Below, piece after piece: positions 13,656-26,070 of a stretch of 64,000 nucleotides of DNA. Every line of letters begins with the position of its first letter. Within the stretch, counting starts at the first letter, position 1. Origin of the DNA: Dallia pectoralis. Its lineage: Eukaryota > Chordata > Actinopteri > Esociformes > Umbridae. The stretch spans positions 10,735,788-10,799,787 of the forward strand of contig CM055754.1 of NCBI GenBank assembly GCA_029465975.1, in the 5' to 3' direction. A program made the position numbers and the translations under genes. The notes under the pieces are model-generated. The model was not told where the DNA came from. It saw only the letters and a list, made by a program, of their open reading frames with translations, and did not search any database.

Positions 13656-14245
13656 GTTTCTTACACCAGGGCTGCCTGTAAATGTGATTGCACATTTGTT
13701 TGTTGGGAATATTCAAAGATAGTCCAGAGGACGTCACTACATTTGAAAGACACATTACAAATCAAATAACAAAATCCCAGATACATAATGGTCGATGTGT
13801 TGTTCTGTATATCTCAATCAAGTCAAATCAATGAATGTACCATCTCCCATCACCAGACAAATCACATTGGGCTCTACATACTGCATCTGTGAAATGTGTT
13901 TATGACAATCAATTTCCAGGTAGCTATCACCTGCATATATATGACCTCAGTTTTGCCAGCAAAGTAGAAAATATGTCCTTTATCAAGAGAGTGAATCCAT
14001 CATGACAGAATTTGGCAGCCCCAGTACCGATTTGGAAGGGTTGGGTTAAATGCTGAAGTCTCAACTGGATGTCCTGTGATATTGATGAATAGAAATAATG
14101 TAATTGAATCTTTCCCCCATTTCGCTGCTTGCTTTCTGTGCAGTATCCCCCTCATGGATGTACTACAACAAACAATTAATATGTACACCTGCATCTGTCA
14201 AGCAGTTTTATTTTCCCTGAAAACAGATATATGAAGGCCCCTTAC
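13656..14245. other. Intron flanking the exon (downstream side)
   Basis: Unique sequence immediately downstream of the exon in transcription direction. I searched for the next MAM-domain exon by eye and saw none. Confidence 0.5.
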
Positions 14246-14450
14246 CCTGTGATGCGTGGCAGCGTGTCCGTAGACATGAGTTTAAGTGGCTGTTTGTCTC
14301 TCTCAACCAGCCACACCGTGTAACGTCCGCCCTGCCGGGGGTGAAGGAACACGGACATGTCCAGTCCACATCGCTCCCGTCCTCCCCATAACCAGGGGCT
14401 GAGGACCCAGGGCCCGGCCAATGAAGAACTGTTCACCCACAGAAACTGAC
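14246..14450 (-). CDS. alk: Internal exon of an ALK/LTK-like receptor tyrosine kinase (MAM domain)
   Basis: ALK and LTK are single-pass receptor tyrosine kinases, and this part would lie in the extracellular MAM domain. On the minus strand a pyrimidine-rich tract ends in CTCATAG (acceptor) and the exon ends at GG|GTAAGG (strong donor). Two bases complete an upstream codon, 67 codons follow (14448 to 14248) and two bases are left over, giving phase 1 entry and phase 2 exit. The translation contains FLWVNSS, VLSPW, a single Cys in RERCGL, MSVFLHP and GGRYTVWLV. In order and spacing these parallel the FLLLN.S, ILSPW, EHC.L, SV..H and GRY.A.L positions I remember from the ALK first MAM domain. 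Codon usage and GC content are clearly higher than in the surrounding AT-rich and repetitive DNA. I cannot separate alk from ltk with one exon. A different MAM-domain protein is the main alternative. Confidence 0.72.
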
Positions 14451-14927
14451 CTATGAGAGATAGGAGATATAGACAGGGCAAGAGAGAGGGATGAAAAAGA
14501 ATAGTGAAAGAGAAGAGGAGAAATCAAAATAGGGTTAAGACAAATGTAAAGATAAGAGATAAATGTCACCCTGTCATCTGTTACTGTAATAATGACTTAG
14601 AATTGATTTGATCTAATCTTTTGTATTTCTTTGTATGATAATGTGAGTCCTGAGAAAATAGTGTGTTTAAAGTTTCACAGAAGTCCTACCAACCTGATAG
14701 ACACTTACAGTAGATCTGACTGATCCCTGACCAGTTAACACAATAGAACAAATACCCAGTCATATTAAAGATAAGCACGGTCTGTCCTGACTGATCCCTG
14801 TATGAGAGACCAGATGCTGTAAATGTCTAAGCGGGCAGGAAAGACACTGACAGACGACCTGGATGTCATTTGGGAGAATTGAAATTAGTAGAGAGCTGAA
14901 GTTCAGATAGGAAGGTCAACCGGAGTC
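14451..14927. other. Intron flanking the exon (upstream side)
   Basis: Unique sequence just upstream of the acceptor in transcription direction, containing the pyrimidine tract on the minus strand. A CTGACTGATCCCTG motif occurs twice at about 14718 and 14790. Confidence 0.5.
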
Positions 14928-16178
14928 CTGACTCTGTAGTAACTAAACATGGATACGTCAGCATCTCAGGAGGATGAACCTGACTCTGTAGTAACCCATG
15001 GATACGTCAGCATCTCAGGAGGATGAACCTGACTCTGTAGTAACCCATGGATACGTCAGCATCTCAGGAGGATGAACCTGACTCTGTAGTAACCCATGGA
15101 TACGTCAGCATCTCAGGAGGATGAACCTGACTCTGTAGTAACCCATGGATACGTCAGCAACTCAGGAGGATGAACCTGACTCTGTAGTAACCCATGGATA
15201 CGTCTGCATCTCAGGAGGATGAACCTGACTCTGTAGTAACTAAACATGGATACGTCAGCATCTCAGGAGGATGAACCTGACTCTGTTGTAACCCATGGAT
15301 ACGTCAGCATCTCAGGAGGATGAACCTGACTCTGTAGTAACCCATGGATACGTCAGCATCTCAGGAGGATGAACCTGACTCTGTAGTAACTAAACATGGA
15401 TACGTCAGCATCTCAGGAGGATGAACCTGACTCTGTAGTAACCCATGGATACGTCAGCATCTCAGGAGGATGAACCTGACTCTGTTGTAACCCATGGATA
15501 CGTCAGCATCTCAGGAGGATGAACCTGACTCTGTTGTAACCCATGGATACGTCAGCAACTCAGGAGGATGAACCTGACTCTGTAGTAACCCATGGATACG
15601 TCTGCATCTCAGGAGGATAGACCTGCCTCTGTAGTAACCCATGGATACGTCAGCATCTCAGGAGGATGAACCTGACTCTGTAGTAACTAAACATGGATAC
15701 GTCAGCATCTCAGGAGGATGAACCTGACTCTGTTGTAACCCATGGATACGTCAGAATCTCAGGAGGATGAACCTGACTCTGTAGTAACCCATGGATACGT
15801 CAGCATCTCAGGAGGATGAACCTGACTCTGTAGTAACTAAACATGGATACGTCAGCATCTCAGGAGGATGAACCTGACTCTGTAGTAACCCATGGATACG
15901 TCAGCATCTCAGGAGGATGAACCTGACTCTGTTGTAACCCATGGATACGTCAGCATCTCAGGAGGATGAACCTGACTCTGTTGTAACCCATGGATACGTC
16001 AGCAACTCAGGAGGATGAACCTGACTCTGTAGTAACCCATGGATACGTCAGCAACTCAGGAGGATGAACCTGACTCTGTAGTAACCCATGGATACGTCTG
16101 CATCTCAGGAGGATAGACCTGACTCTGTAGTAACCCATGGATACGTCTGCATCTCAGGAGGATAGACCTGACTCTGTA
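14928..16178. repeat. 49/52-bp minisatellite, about 25 copies
   Basis: Units contain CTGACTCTGTAGTAACCCAT, GGATACGTCAGCATCTCAGG and AGGATGAAC. Some carry AACTAAACATGG instead of AACCCATGG and are 3 bp longer. The long class recurs in a pattern indicating duplication of a block of about 0.45 kb inside the array (long units near 14940, 15240, 15387, 15685 and 15835). It lies in the intron about 480 bp upstream of the exon. Confidence 0.95.
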
Positions 16179-17370
16179 TAACATGTTTTGAAACTCTGTT
16201 GTGCATAATAATTTGGAACAGTGCATTTTCAGTTTTCATTGGGTGGTTCGTTCAATTAAATTTGACTTATAACGGTTGGTGATTTAAAAACTGACTGTCA
16301 TTTGTCACTTGTGCCAGATACCCAACTGGTGTGTGCAGTTACAACCAAACAGAGTGAAATTACTGTGGCCAACTAAAACACACCCAGAGTGAGGACCTAT
16401 TGTCCTCACTTGTGACAGATACCCAACTGGTGTGTGCAGTTACAACCAAACAGGGTGAAATTACTGTGGCCAACTAAAACACACCCAGAATGAGGACCTA
16501 CTTGTCTAAAGAAAGGCAGTTTAATTGCTTCTTTAATTTGCACAAAGGTTTCTAGTTGTGCTCAAATAAGTTTAAAAAGTTTTCTAATGATCAATAAGAC
16601 TTTTATAACCTTGGATTAGCAAACACAACATGCCATTGGAACACAGGACTGATGGTTGCTAAGGAATGAGCCTTAGTGAAAATCAGCACACAGAATAATA
16701 CAACTCATGGTTAAAAATAAATATTTTCACCAAGCAGTTATTTCATTTACCTTCTGCATTTTTTTTATACAAATGCCGGGTGAAACCAGGCCATGACAGA
16801 ACGAAACAATGTCAAATACAATGTAAAACAAAAGTGTAGAAAAGTATTTTGAAAATACAGTGTTCGTATGTATCTTATTACAATATCCAATTATAATTAT
16901 TAGTCTACTGTAATATCAAAAACATGTAAAGAATACCCCAAAAATGATTTCAATGATTTAATGCAATACTGTCCATCTCTGAGAATACGACAGCTGCATA
17001 TTGGAATATATTTGTTGAGGTTATTTCCTGCTGTACACAGAAGCATTAAAATACCCACAGGCCCCGGAAAATGTGTTACCTAAAGAAAATGACATGAACT
17101 CATTCATAATATAGACATCAAGTCTTGAGCACAGTTAAGCTGTCGATAACTTAAAGATGCTCATAGTTTTTGTAGAAACTAGTTGTTAAATACTAGTTGT
17201 TAAATGCGCTCATAAGTCTAAACTGCTCCCTGATGTATTTTGTGTACCTAGTCATCTAGTAATATAGTAACATTGTGGTCAGGAGTTCTGGCACAATGAC
17301 ACTTCATGAAATAGTGCACACTGTAGGCTACATGGACTGTTACAGGGATTCCCTGCCATGTTGTGCTCCA
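16179..17370. other. AT-rich stretch with a 101-bp tandem duplication
   Basis: A segment beginning with AGATACCCAACTGGTGTGTG occurs twice (about 16316-16416 and 16417-16500, period 101 bp, few differences). The rest is unique AT-rich sequence without a recognised gene. Confidence 0.7.
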
Positions 17371-17592
17371 GCTAATCCCTGTGGGAGGTTAACTTGCTAG
17401 CTAATCCCTGTGGGAGGTTAAACTTGCTAGATAATCCCTGTGGGAGGTTAAAATTGCTAGCTAAACCCTGTGGGAGGTTAAACTTGCTAGCTAATCCCTG
17501 TGGGAGGTTAAACTTGCTAGCTAATCCTTGTGGGAGGTTAAACTTGCTAGCTAATCCTTGTGGGAGGTTAAACTTGCTAGCTAATCCTTGTG
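17371..17592. repeat. 30-bp minisatellite, about 7.5 copies
   Basis: Units TAATCCCTGTGGGAGGTTAA plus ACTTGCTAGC. The period is a multiple of three and stop-free in one frame per strand, producing 83- and 90-codon artefact frames. Confidence 0.95.
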
Positions 17593-17932
17593 CACAGATA
17601 AATGTGCACATCTCCAAGCACAAGGTTTGTGATACAGGGCAAAATCATTTGTTAAGACAATACTGAGTCTCTCTAAAAATGCTGAGACAACGGCAACGAG
17701 CACTAATTGGAATTCACTGACTGGTGGGAGAAAATAGTTTTTTTAGACACTGTTGTTTAATTAAGGCTGTAAAAAATCTACATTTTCTACAAATAAACAT
17801 GTTTGGTTTTAGTTTTAGAGGAAATCATTTTCATTGCATCCAGAGTACACCTCAACGTCCACAAATCTATAGCACATTTGGTACGCCTTCTATTGTAAGT
17901 AAGACAATTGTGTCATAGTTGATAGATTTGTA
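17593..17932. other. Unique non-coding stretch
   Basis: Nothing recognised. Confidence 0.5.
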
Positions 17933-20900
17933 AGCAATTTCTCATTAAACTCGAGAGCAGAATTTGCATATTAAATGATGGTTACATAGTTTTCCACGCA
18001 TATTGCCACCTGAAGCAAGTTAGCCTAACCACAGAAGACCTCCCAGATATTAATATCTAAAGCAATAGCCACGACTCAAAGAAGACCTGCCAGATATTAA
18101 CATCTAAAGCGATAGCCACGACTCAAAGAAGACCTGCCAGATATTAACATCTAAACGATAGCCACGACTCAAAGAAGACCTGCCAGATATTAACATCTAA
18201 AGCGATAGCCACGACTCAAAGAAGACCTGCCAGCTATTAACATCTAAAGCGATAGCCACGACTCAAAGAAGACCAGCCAGATATTAACATCTAAAGTGAT
18301 AGCCACGACTCAAAGAAGACCTGCCAGAACATCTAAAGTGATAGCCACGACTCAAAGAAGACCTGCCAGAACATCTAAAGTGATAGCCATGACTCAAAGA
18401 AGACCTGCCAGAACATCTAAAGCGATAGCCACGACTCAAAGAAGACCTGCCAGATATTAACATCTAAAGTGATATAGGCATAGCATAGCATAACATCCCT
18501 TACATAGTGTCTGTAGCAATTTCTCATTAAACTCGAGAGCAGAATTAGCATATTAAATGATGGTTGCATAGTTTTCCACGCATATTGCCTCCTGAAGCAA
18601 GTTAGCCTAACCACAGAAGACCTGCCAGATATTAATATCTAAAGCAATAGCCACGACTCAAAGAAGACCTGCCAGATATTAACATCTAAAGCGATAGCCA
18701 CGACTCAAAGAAGACCTGCCAGCTATTAACATCTAAAGTGATAGCCACGACTCAAAGAAGACCTGCCAGATATTAACATCTAAAGCGATAGCCACGACTC
18801 AAAAAAGACCTGCCAGATATTAACATCTAAAGCGATAGCCACGACTCAAAGAAGACCTGCCAGATATTAACATCTAAAGCGATAGCCACGACTCAAAAAA
18901 GACCAGCCAGATATTAACATCTAAAGCGATAGCCACGACTCAAAGAAGACCAGCCAGATATTAACATCTAAAGTGATAGCCACGACTCAAAGAAGACCTG
19001 CCAGAACATCTAAAGCGATAGCCACGACTCAAAGAAGACCTGCCAGAACATCTAAAGTGATAGCCATGACTCAAAGAAGACCTGCCTGATATTAACATAT
19101 AAAGCGATAGCCACGACTCAAAGAAGACCTGCCAGATATTAACATCTAAAGCGATAGCCACGACTCAAAAAAGACCTGCCAGATATTAACATCTAAAGCG
19201 ATAGCCACGACTCAAAGAAGACCAACCAGATATTAACATCTAAAGTGATAGCCACGACTCAAAGAAGACCTGCCAGATATTAACATCTAAAGCGATAGCC
19301 ACGACTCAAAGAAGACCTGCCAGATATTAACATCTAAAGCGATAGCCACGACTCAAAGAAGACCTGCCAGATATTAACATCTAAAGTGATAGCCACGACT
19401 CAAAGAAGACCTGCCAGAACATCTAAAGCGATAGCCACGACTCAAAGAAGACCTGCCAGAACATCTAAAGTGATAGCCATGACTCAAAGAAGACCTGCCT
19501 GATATTAACATATAAAGCGATAGCCACGACTCAAAGAAGACCTGCCAGATATTAACATCTAAAGCGATAGCCACGACTCAAAAAAGACCTGCCAGATATT
19601 AACATCTAAAGCGATAGCCACGACTCAAAGAAGACCAGCCAGATATTAACATCTAAAGTGATAGCCACGACTCAAAGAAGACCTGCCAGATATTAACATC
19701 TAAAGTGATAGCCACGACTCAAAGAAGACCTGCCAGAACATCTAAAGCGATAGCCACGACTCAAAGAAGACCTGCCAGAACATCTAAAGTGATAGCCATG
19801 ACTCAAAGAAGACCTGCCAGAACATCTAAAGCGATAGCCACGACTCAAAGAAGACCAGCCAGATATTAACATCTAAAGTGATAGCCACGACTCAAAGAAG
19901 ACCTGCCAGAACATCTAAAGTGATAGCCACGACTCAAAGAAGACCTGCCAGAACATCTAAAGTGATAGCCATGACTCAAAGAAGACCTGCCAGAACATCT
20001 AAAGCGATAGCCACGACTCAAAGAAGACCTGCCAGATATTAACATCTAAAGTGATATAGGCATAGCATAGCATAACATCCCTTACATAGTGTCTGTAGCA
20101 ATTTCTCATTAAACTCGAGAGCAGAATTAGCATATTAAATGATGGTTGCATAGTTTTCCACGCATATTGCCTCCTGAAGCAAGTTAGCCTAACCACAGAA
20201 GACCTGCCAGATATTAATATCTAAAGCAATAGCCACGACTCAAAGAAGACCTGCCAGATATTAACATCTAAAGCGATAGCCACGACTCAAAGAAGACCTG
20301 CCAGCTATTAACATCTAAAGCGATAGCCATGACTCAAAGAAGACCAGCCAGATATTAACATCTAAAGTGATAGCCACGACTCAAAGAAGACCTGCCAGAT
20401 ATTAACATATTAACAAAAAAGATCAGATATAAACAGCGATAGCCACGACTCAAAGAAGACCTGCCTGATATTAACATATAAAGCGATAGCCACGACTCAA
20501 AGAAGACCTGCCAGATATTAACATCCTAGCCAGATCAAAGAAGACCAGCCAGATATTAACATCTAAAGTGATAGCCACGACTCAAAGAAGACCTGCCAGA
20601 ACATCTCAAAGAAGACCTGCCAGAACATCTAAAGTGATAGCCATGACTCAAAGAAGACCTGCCTGATATTAACTAGCGACTCAAAGAAGACCTGCCAGAT
20701 ATTAACATCTAAAGCGATAGCCACGACTCAAAAAAAGACTGCCAGATATTAACATCTAAAGCCACGACTCAAAGAAGCCAGCCAGACTCAAAGAAGACCT
20801 GCCAGATATTAACATCTAAAGAACATCTGATAGCCACGACTCAAAGAAGACCAGCCAGATATTAACATCTAAAGTGATAGCCACGACTCAAAGAAGACCT

Positions 20901-22556
20901 GCCAGAACATCTAAAGACTCAAAGAAGATAGCATCTAAAGTGATAGCCATGACTCAAAGAAGACCTGCCAGAACATCATCAAAGAAGACCAGCCAGATAT
21001 TAACATCTAAAGTGATAGCCACGACTCAAAGAAGACCTGCCAGAACATCTAAAGTGATAGCCACGACTCAAAGAAGACCTGCCAGAACATCAGCCATGAC
21101 TCAAAGAAGACCTGCCAGAACATCTAAAGAGCCACGATCAAAGAAGATCTAACATCTAAAGTGATATAGGCCATAGCATAACATCTTAATAGTGTCTGAA
21201 GATTTCTCATTAAACTCGAGAGCAGAATTAGCATATTAAATGATGGTTGCATAGTTTTCCACGCATATTGCCTCCTGAAGCAAGTTAGCCTAACCACAGA
21301 AGACCTGCCAGATATTAATATCTAAAGCAATAGCCACGACTCAAAGAAGACCTGCCAGATATTAACATCTAAAGCGATAGCCACGACTCAAAGAAGACCT
21401 GCCAGCTATTAACATCTAAAGCGATAGCCATGACTCAAAGAAGACCAGCCAGATATTAACATCTAAAGTGATAGCCACGACTCAAAGAAGACCTGCCAGA
21501 TATTAACATCTAAAGCGATAGCCACGACTCAAAAAAGACCTGCCAGATATAAACATCTAAAGCGATAGCCACGACTCAAAGAAGACCTGCCTGATATTAA
21601 CATATAAAGCGATAGCCACGACTCAAAGAAGACCTGCCAGATATTAACATCTAAAGCGATAGCCACGACTCAAAGAAGACCAGCCAGATATTAACATCTA
21701 AAGTGATAGCCACGACTCAAAGAAGACCTGCCAGAACATCTAAAGCGATAGCCACGACTCAAAGAAGACCTGCCAGATATTAACATCTAAAGCGATAGCC
21801 ACGACTCAAAAAAAAGACCTGCAGGTATTAACATCTAAAGATGATAACAGCCACGACTCAAAGAAGACCTGCCAGATATTAACATCTAAAGCGATAGCCA
21901 CGACTCAAAGAAGACCTGCCAGATATTAACATCTAAAGTGACAAAGAAGACCTGCCAGATATTAACATCTAAAGTGATAGCCAAGAAGACCTGCCAGAAC
22001 ATCTAAAGCGATAGCCACGACTCAAAGAAGACCTGCCAGAACATCTAAAGTGATAGCCATGACTCAAAGAAGACCTGCCTGATATTAACATATAAAGCGA
22101 TAGCCACGACTCAAAGAAGACCTGCCAGATATTAACATCTAAAGCGATAGCCACGACTCAAAAAAGACCTGCCAGATATTAACATCTAAAGCGATAGCCA
22201 CGACTCAAAGAAGACCAGCCAGATATTAACATCTAAAGTGATAGCCAAGACTCAAAGAAGACCTGCCAGATATTAACATCTAAAGTGATAGCCACGACTC
22301 AAAGAAGACCTGCCAGAACATCTAAAGCGATAGCCACGACTCAAAGAAGACCTGCCAGAACATCTAAAGCGATAGCCACGACTCAAAGAAGACCTGCCAG
22401 ATATTAACATCTAAAGTGATAGCCACGACTCAAAGAAGACCGGACAGATATTAACATCTAAAGCGATAGCCACGACTCAAAGAAGACCTGCCAGATATTA
22501 ACATCTAAAGTGATATAGGCATAGCATAGCATAACATCCCTTACATAGTGTCTGTA
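17933..22556. repeat. 40/47-bp minisatellite with kilobase-scale higher-order repeats
   Basis: About 4.6 kb of units built from CGACTCAAAGAAGACCTGCC, AGATATTAACATCTAAAGCG and ATAGCC. A 7-bp-shorter class lacks part of the ATATTAAC block. A non-tandem spacer of about 150-180 bp (with CTCATTAAACTCGAGAGCAG) recurs at 17941, 18523, 20105 and 21206, so the array has higher-order units of about 582, 1582 and 1101 bp. Segments 18417-18614 and 19999-20196 are identical in translation, 1582 bp apart, as are 18961-19161 and 19374-19574, 413 bp apart. Segment 20400-21190 carries many small irregular deletions not seen elsewhere. Confidence 0.95.
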
Positions 22557-22664
22557 TCAAATGGTACCCTATAGTATTTCCTACATACTGCAGTACTTTT
22601 AACCAGTGATCTATTGGCCCTGTCAAATGTAGTGCACTACAAAGGGCATACAATGCCATTTGGC
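22557..22664. mobile_element. Degraded palindromic MITE-like repeat
   Basis: The ends TCAAATGGTACCCTATAG and GGGCATACAATGCCATTTGG are imperfect inverted repeats, and TAGTGCACTAC lies inside. This fits a palindromic non-autonomous DNA element very common in salmonid and pike genomes (recognised from memory). It abuts the end of the 40/47-bp array. Confidence 0.6.
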
Positions 22665-23868
22665 ACAGACCTCATATATAATCCCGGCAAAAAGGCAAAC
22701 AAGAGGGGGAGAAAACAGACGGTTTAGATAGATTTTTTTTCTTTAATCCTCTTAGCAGACAATGTATTTTTTCTGAATGAGAAAGGTTTGCAGCATTCAT
22801 ATCTTCTGACATTTCTTGTTGCAGATTACAGTACATTATTAGAATGCATAAAATCGGTTTACAAGACCCTGGAAGCATTTTGACCCCAAGAAACAATAGA
22901 AGTTGGCTTGTTTTTCCTCACCTCATCTTTGCACACATACAGTAGTGACAATGTACTGATCAATATTGCTTGTTTTGCTATTAGTGTATTATTTCCCTAA
23001 ATAATTTGGGAGGCAATCACTAGGTCCTTTGGGGACATTTAGTTTCCCAAGCAAACATGTTTACCAGCAATTGAAAATCATCTAGTGTCCCTGTTTGAAA
23101 AAGCAAGCAGTTTCTTTTCATGATTATATTTTTTATGCTCCATTGTGTGGAAGTCATTAGATGTAGAATGCATTTGAATGCTTGGGAGAATATTTTACCA
23201 TTTCATCTCATCTCTTGTCAACGGTAATTAGTCACAGTTTCTAGACAACACAAGTGATCATGTCGTTTGAGAGAAAAATAGCCTAAATAGTTATCTTCTT
23301 TTTCAAAGCACATTACAGGTATATTGCTGCATCCTATTAGATACAGTATGATTGTCAAAATAATGGCAATTAAATATGATTTAAATAATTGTGGTGACAG
23401 TTATGTTTTATTTGTTCTTGAGGCACTGAGTGCATTAGGATCTGATATGAGTAACTGCATACTGGGTTATATTGGTCAAATCGACTGAGTTACTGAAATT
23501 AAACAGGAAACACATTGAGATAAGAATTTATGTTTAAACATGTTCTTAGGCCAAGAGGGTTTCATACATAATTTGTTGTACCAAAACATTATTGAGGTGT
23601 CATCATAGAGGAAACATGCAGCTTAAGCTGACAACATCTTTAAATGAATAGAGATGTAGATGTTCTGCTAGAGAAGTGATGATTAGATATTGTGGTAGAT
23701 ATGTGCCATTAGGTTGTGCCAGCTACCCGAAGAGTTCTGTGAGGAATTAGCCTGTAAAAGGCTAGCGTTCACACATCCTACCAATTATAGCAAATTCAGC
23801 ACAGTTTATACTTGGTTCAAAGTCTTTGTCCAGGTCTTGTCCTCAGGTTGTATTGACAAGGAAATATT
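22665..23868. other. Unique AT-rich intron-like stretch
   Basis: No repeat or gene recognised over 1.2 kb. Confidence 0.55.
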
Positions 23869-23873
23869 GTCAG

Positions 23874-24272
23874 TGTCACACATGTGGTGAGTGTTCTACA
23901 CGGTGGCTTTAGGGTGATGCACTTCCTGTTTTAGTTCCTGTTTTGGTCTTGTTTTGCTAATGCTCACAGCTGGGGTGAATTAGCAATTAGGTGGCTATTT
24001 AAGGTTCTAGGGAGTGTCACTTGGGTAGTCGATTATTGTTTCCAGTTCACATTAGTTTATATGGTGTGCGTTTAATTGTTTGTCGTTGCAGTTTTCTGTA
24101 TTTGAATGTCTGTTTTAAGTCGCTTTGTGTAAGCGCATTTTATTTCATTACAATGTTTTCCGTTCGTGTTACTTGATTGTTTTAGTTTTGTGTAAATTAA
24201 ACGCCAGTACGAAGGTAACATAATTTGCTCCGTGTGTGGCTCTATGCACTACACCATACTCATTTCGTGACA
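23874..24272 (+). mobile_element. Solo LTR with 5-bp target duplication
   Basis: The element begins TGTCAC and ends GTGACA, the usual inverted ends of an LTR. It is flanked by the perfect 5-bp duplication GTCAG (23869-23873 and 24273-24277). At 399 bp it has the size of an LTR, with a TATA-like CTATTTAAGG near 23995 and an AATTAAA poly(A)-like signal near 24196. No internal gag-pol region is attached, so it is a solo LTR left by recombination. The orientation is inferred from the order of the TATA-like and poly(A)-like motifs. It probably belongs to a Ty3/Gypsy-like family. Confidence 0.85.
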
Positions 24273-24277
24273 GTCAG

Positions 24278-25016
24278 AATGAAAACACAAAGTACAGATA
24301 AAATATATGTTTCAACACCATGCATCTGAAAACTGTGGGCACAATTGGAAGGTTAGTTAGCATGTTAGAGTCGGGTATCAAAAGGGCTTTAGACAGGATA
24401 CTGTTGTATAGTGTAAAAACACCGGAACATACACAATATTTAGATAACACCATATCTTACTGTAGTTACTTTATAACAATGTTCCTTATTAAATTAGCTT
24501 TTCCAATTGTGACACTCATCTGGCAATGATACAATATTAACCAAAAAGCCAGTGTGTTCAATTGATGATTGCACAGCATATTTTCACAACTCTAAATCAC
24601 TCAGCCAAATCCCCAGCACATGTTCTGTATTGGTTTATATTTTCTGAAGTTTCTGTTTATATTAACAGCTGGAATCTTTGATCGATATTCATCCTAACTG
24701 GTGGTACAGCGACTAAAAATCCCATTGACAGGAGGAACATTCAAAAGAAAAAGTAGAATGCTGCTTCAAAAACATGTCTGGCTCCTCCATTTATGAAATA
24801 AACATTTATCATTGTATAATTAACTGTTTAATTTGTCCGGTTTCTGCGTTTAATAACCATTGATCTAGAAAAGAGTCAACCATTTCTGGGACCTGGCAAA
24901 TTAGTTGTACACATTTAAAGAAACATGTATTTTCTTGGGTTAAATAAAGTACATTAAGTATTTATAAACAATTTTGCGATGTGATTTTTTATTCAGCAAA
25001 TTATTTAATTTTAAAT
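24278..25016. other. Unique AT-rich stretch
   Basis: Nothing recognised. A 69-codon frame at 24320-24529 has no protein-like features. Confidence 0.5.
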
Positions 25017-25384
25017 GCAACATGCATTTATAACAAATGTGAAGCTGACCAGGGACCTTAAATAGCCCACTGATTAACTAACCTATGTAACATTATATTT
25101 ATAACAAACACCAGTGAACCTAACCAGGGACCTTAAATAGCCCACTGATAACTAACCGATGTAACATTATATTAATAACAAGCACCAGTGAACCTAACCA
25201 GGGACCTTAAATAGCCCACTGATTAACTAACCTATGTAACATTATATTAATAACAAGCACCAGTGAACCTAACCAGGGACCTTAAATAGCCCACTGATTA
25301 ACTAACCTATGTAACATTATATTAATATCAAGCACTTGTGAACCTAACCAGGGACCTTAAATAGCCCACTGATTAACTAACCTA
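25017..25384 (-). repeat. 75-bp minisatellite, about 5 copies (left arm of mirror array)
   Basis: Units carry ACCAGGGACCTTAAATAGCC and CACTGATTAACTAACC. The same unit appears in reverse complement from 25482 onward, so this is the left arm of a large inverted structure. Confidence 0.93.
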
Positions 25385-25418
25385 TGTTTGGTGCTTAGCT
25401 TAACCCAAAACAGCTGTG

Positions 25419-25485
25419 CTCCTAATCAACACAATTCACAGAAGTGTTAGGGGAGAGCACTTCTGTGAATCGTGTTGATTAGGAG
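25419..25485. repeat. Inverted repeat at the centre of the mirror array
   Basis: Arms 25419-25446 and 25458-25485 (CTCCTAATCAACAC... and its complement) pair over 28 bp with one mismatch around an 11-base loop at 25447-25457. It lies between two oppositely oriented copies of the same minisatellite. Confidence 0.9.
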
Positions 25486-26070
25486 GTTAGTTAATCAGTG
25501 GGCTATTTAAGGTCCCTGGTTAGGTTCACTGGTGCTGGTTATTAATATAATGTTACATAGGTTAGTTAATCAGTGGGCTATTTAAGGTCCCTGGTTAGGT
25601 TCACAGGTGCTTGGTATTAATATAATGTTACATAGGTTAGTTAATCAGTGGACTATTTAAGGTCCCTGGTTAGGTTCACTGGTGCTTGTTATTAATATAA
25701 TGTTACATAAGTTAGTTAATCAGTGGGCTATTTAAGGTCCCTGGTTAGGTTCACAGGTGCTTGGTATTAATATAATGTTACATAGGTTAGTTAATCAGTG
25801 GGCTGTTTAAGGTCCCTTGTTAGGTTCACAGGTGCTTGTTATTAATATAATGTTACATAGGTTGGTTAATCAGTGGGCTATTTAAGGTCCCTGGTTAGGT
25901 TCACAGGTGCTTGGTATTAATATAATGTTACATAGCTTAGTTAATCAATGGGCTATTTAAGGTCCCTGGTTAGGTTCACAGATGCTTGGTATTAATATAA
26001 TGGTAAATAGGTTAGTTAATAAGTGGGCTATTTAAGGTCCCTGGTTAGGTTCACAGGTGCTTGGTATTAA
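25482..26070 (+). repeat. 75-bp minisatellite, about 8 copies (right arm of mirror array)
   Basis: Reverse complement of the left-arm units. Each unit carries GGGCTATTTAAGGTCCCTGG and TTAATATAATGTTACATAGG. The CTATTTAAGG motif also occurs at the TATA-like position of the solo LTR at 23874-24272. Confidence 0.93.
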
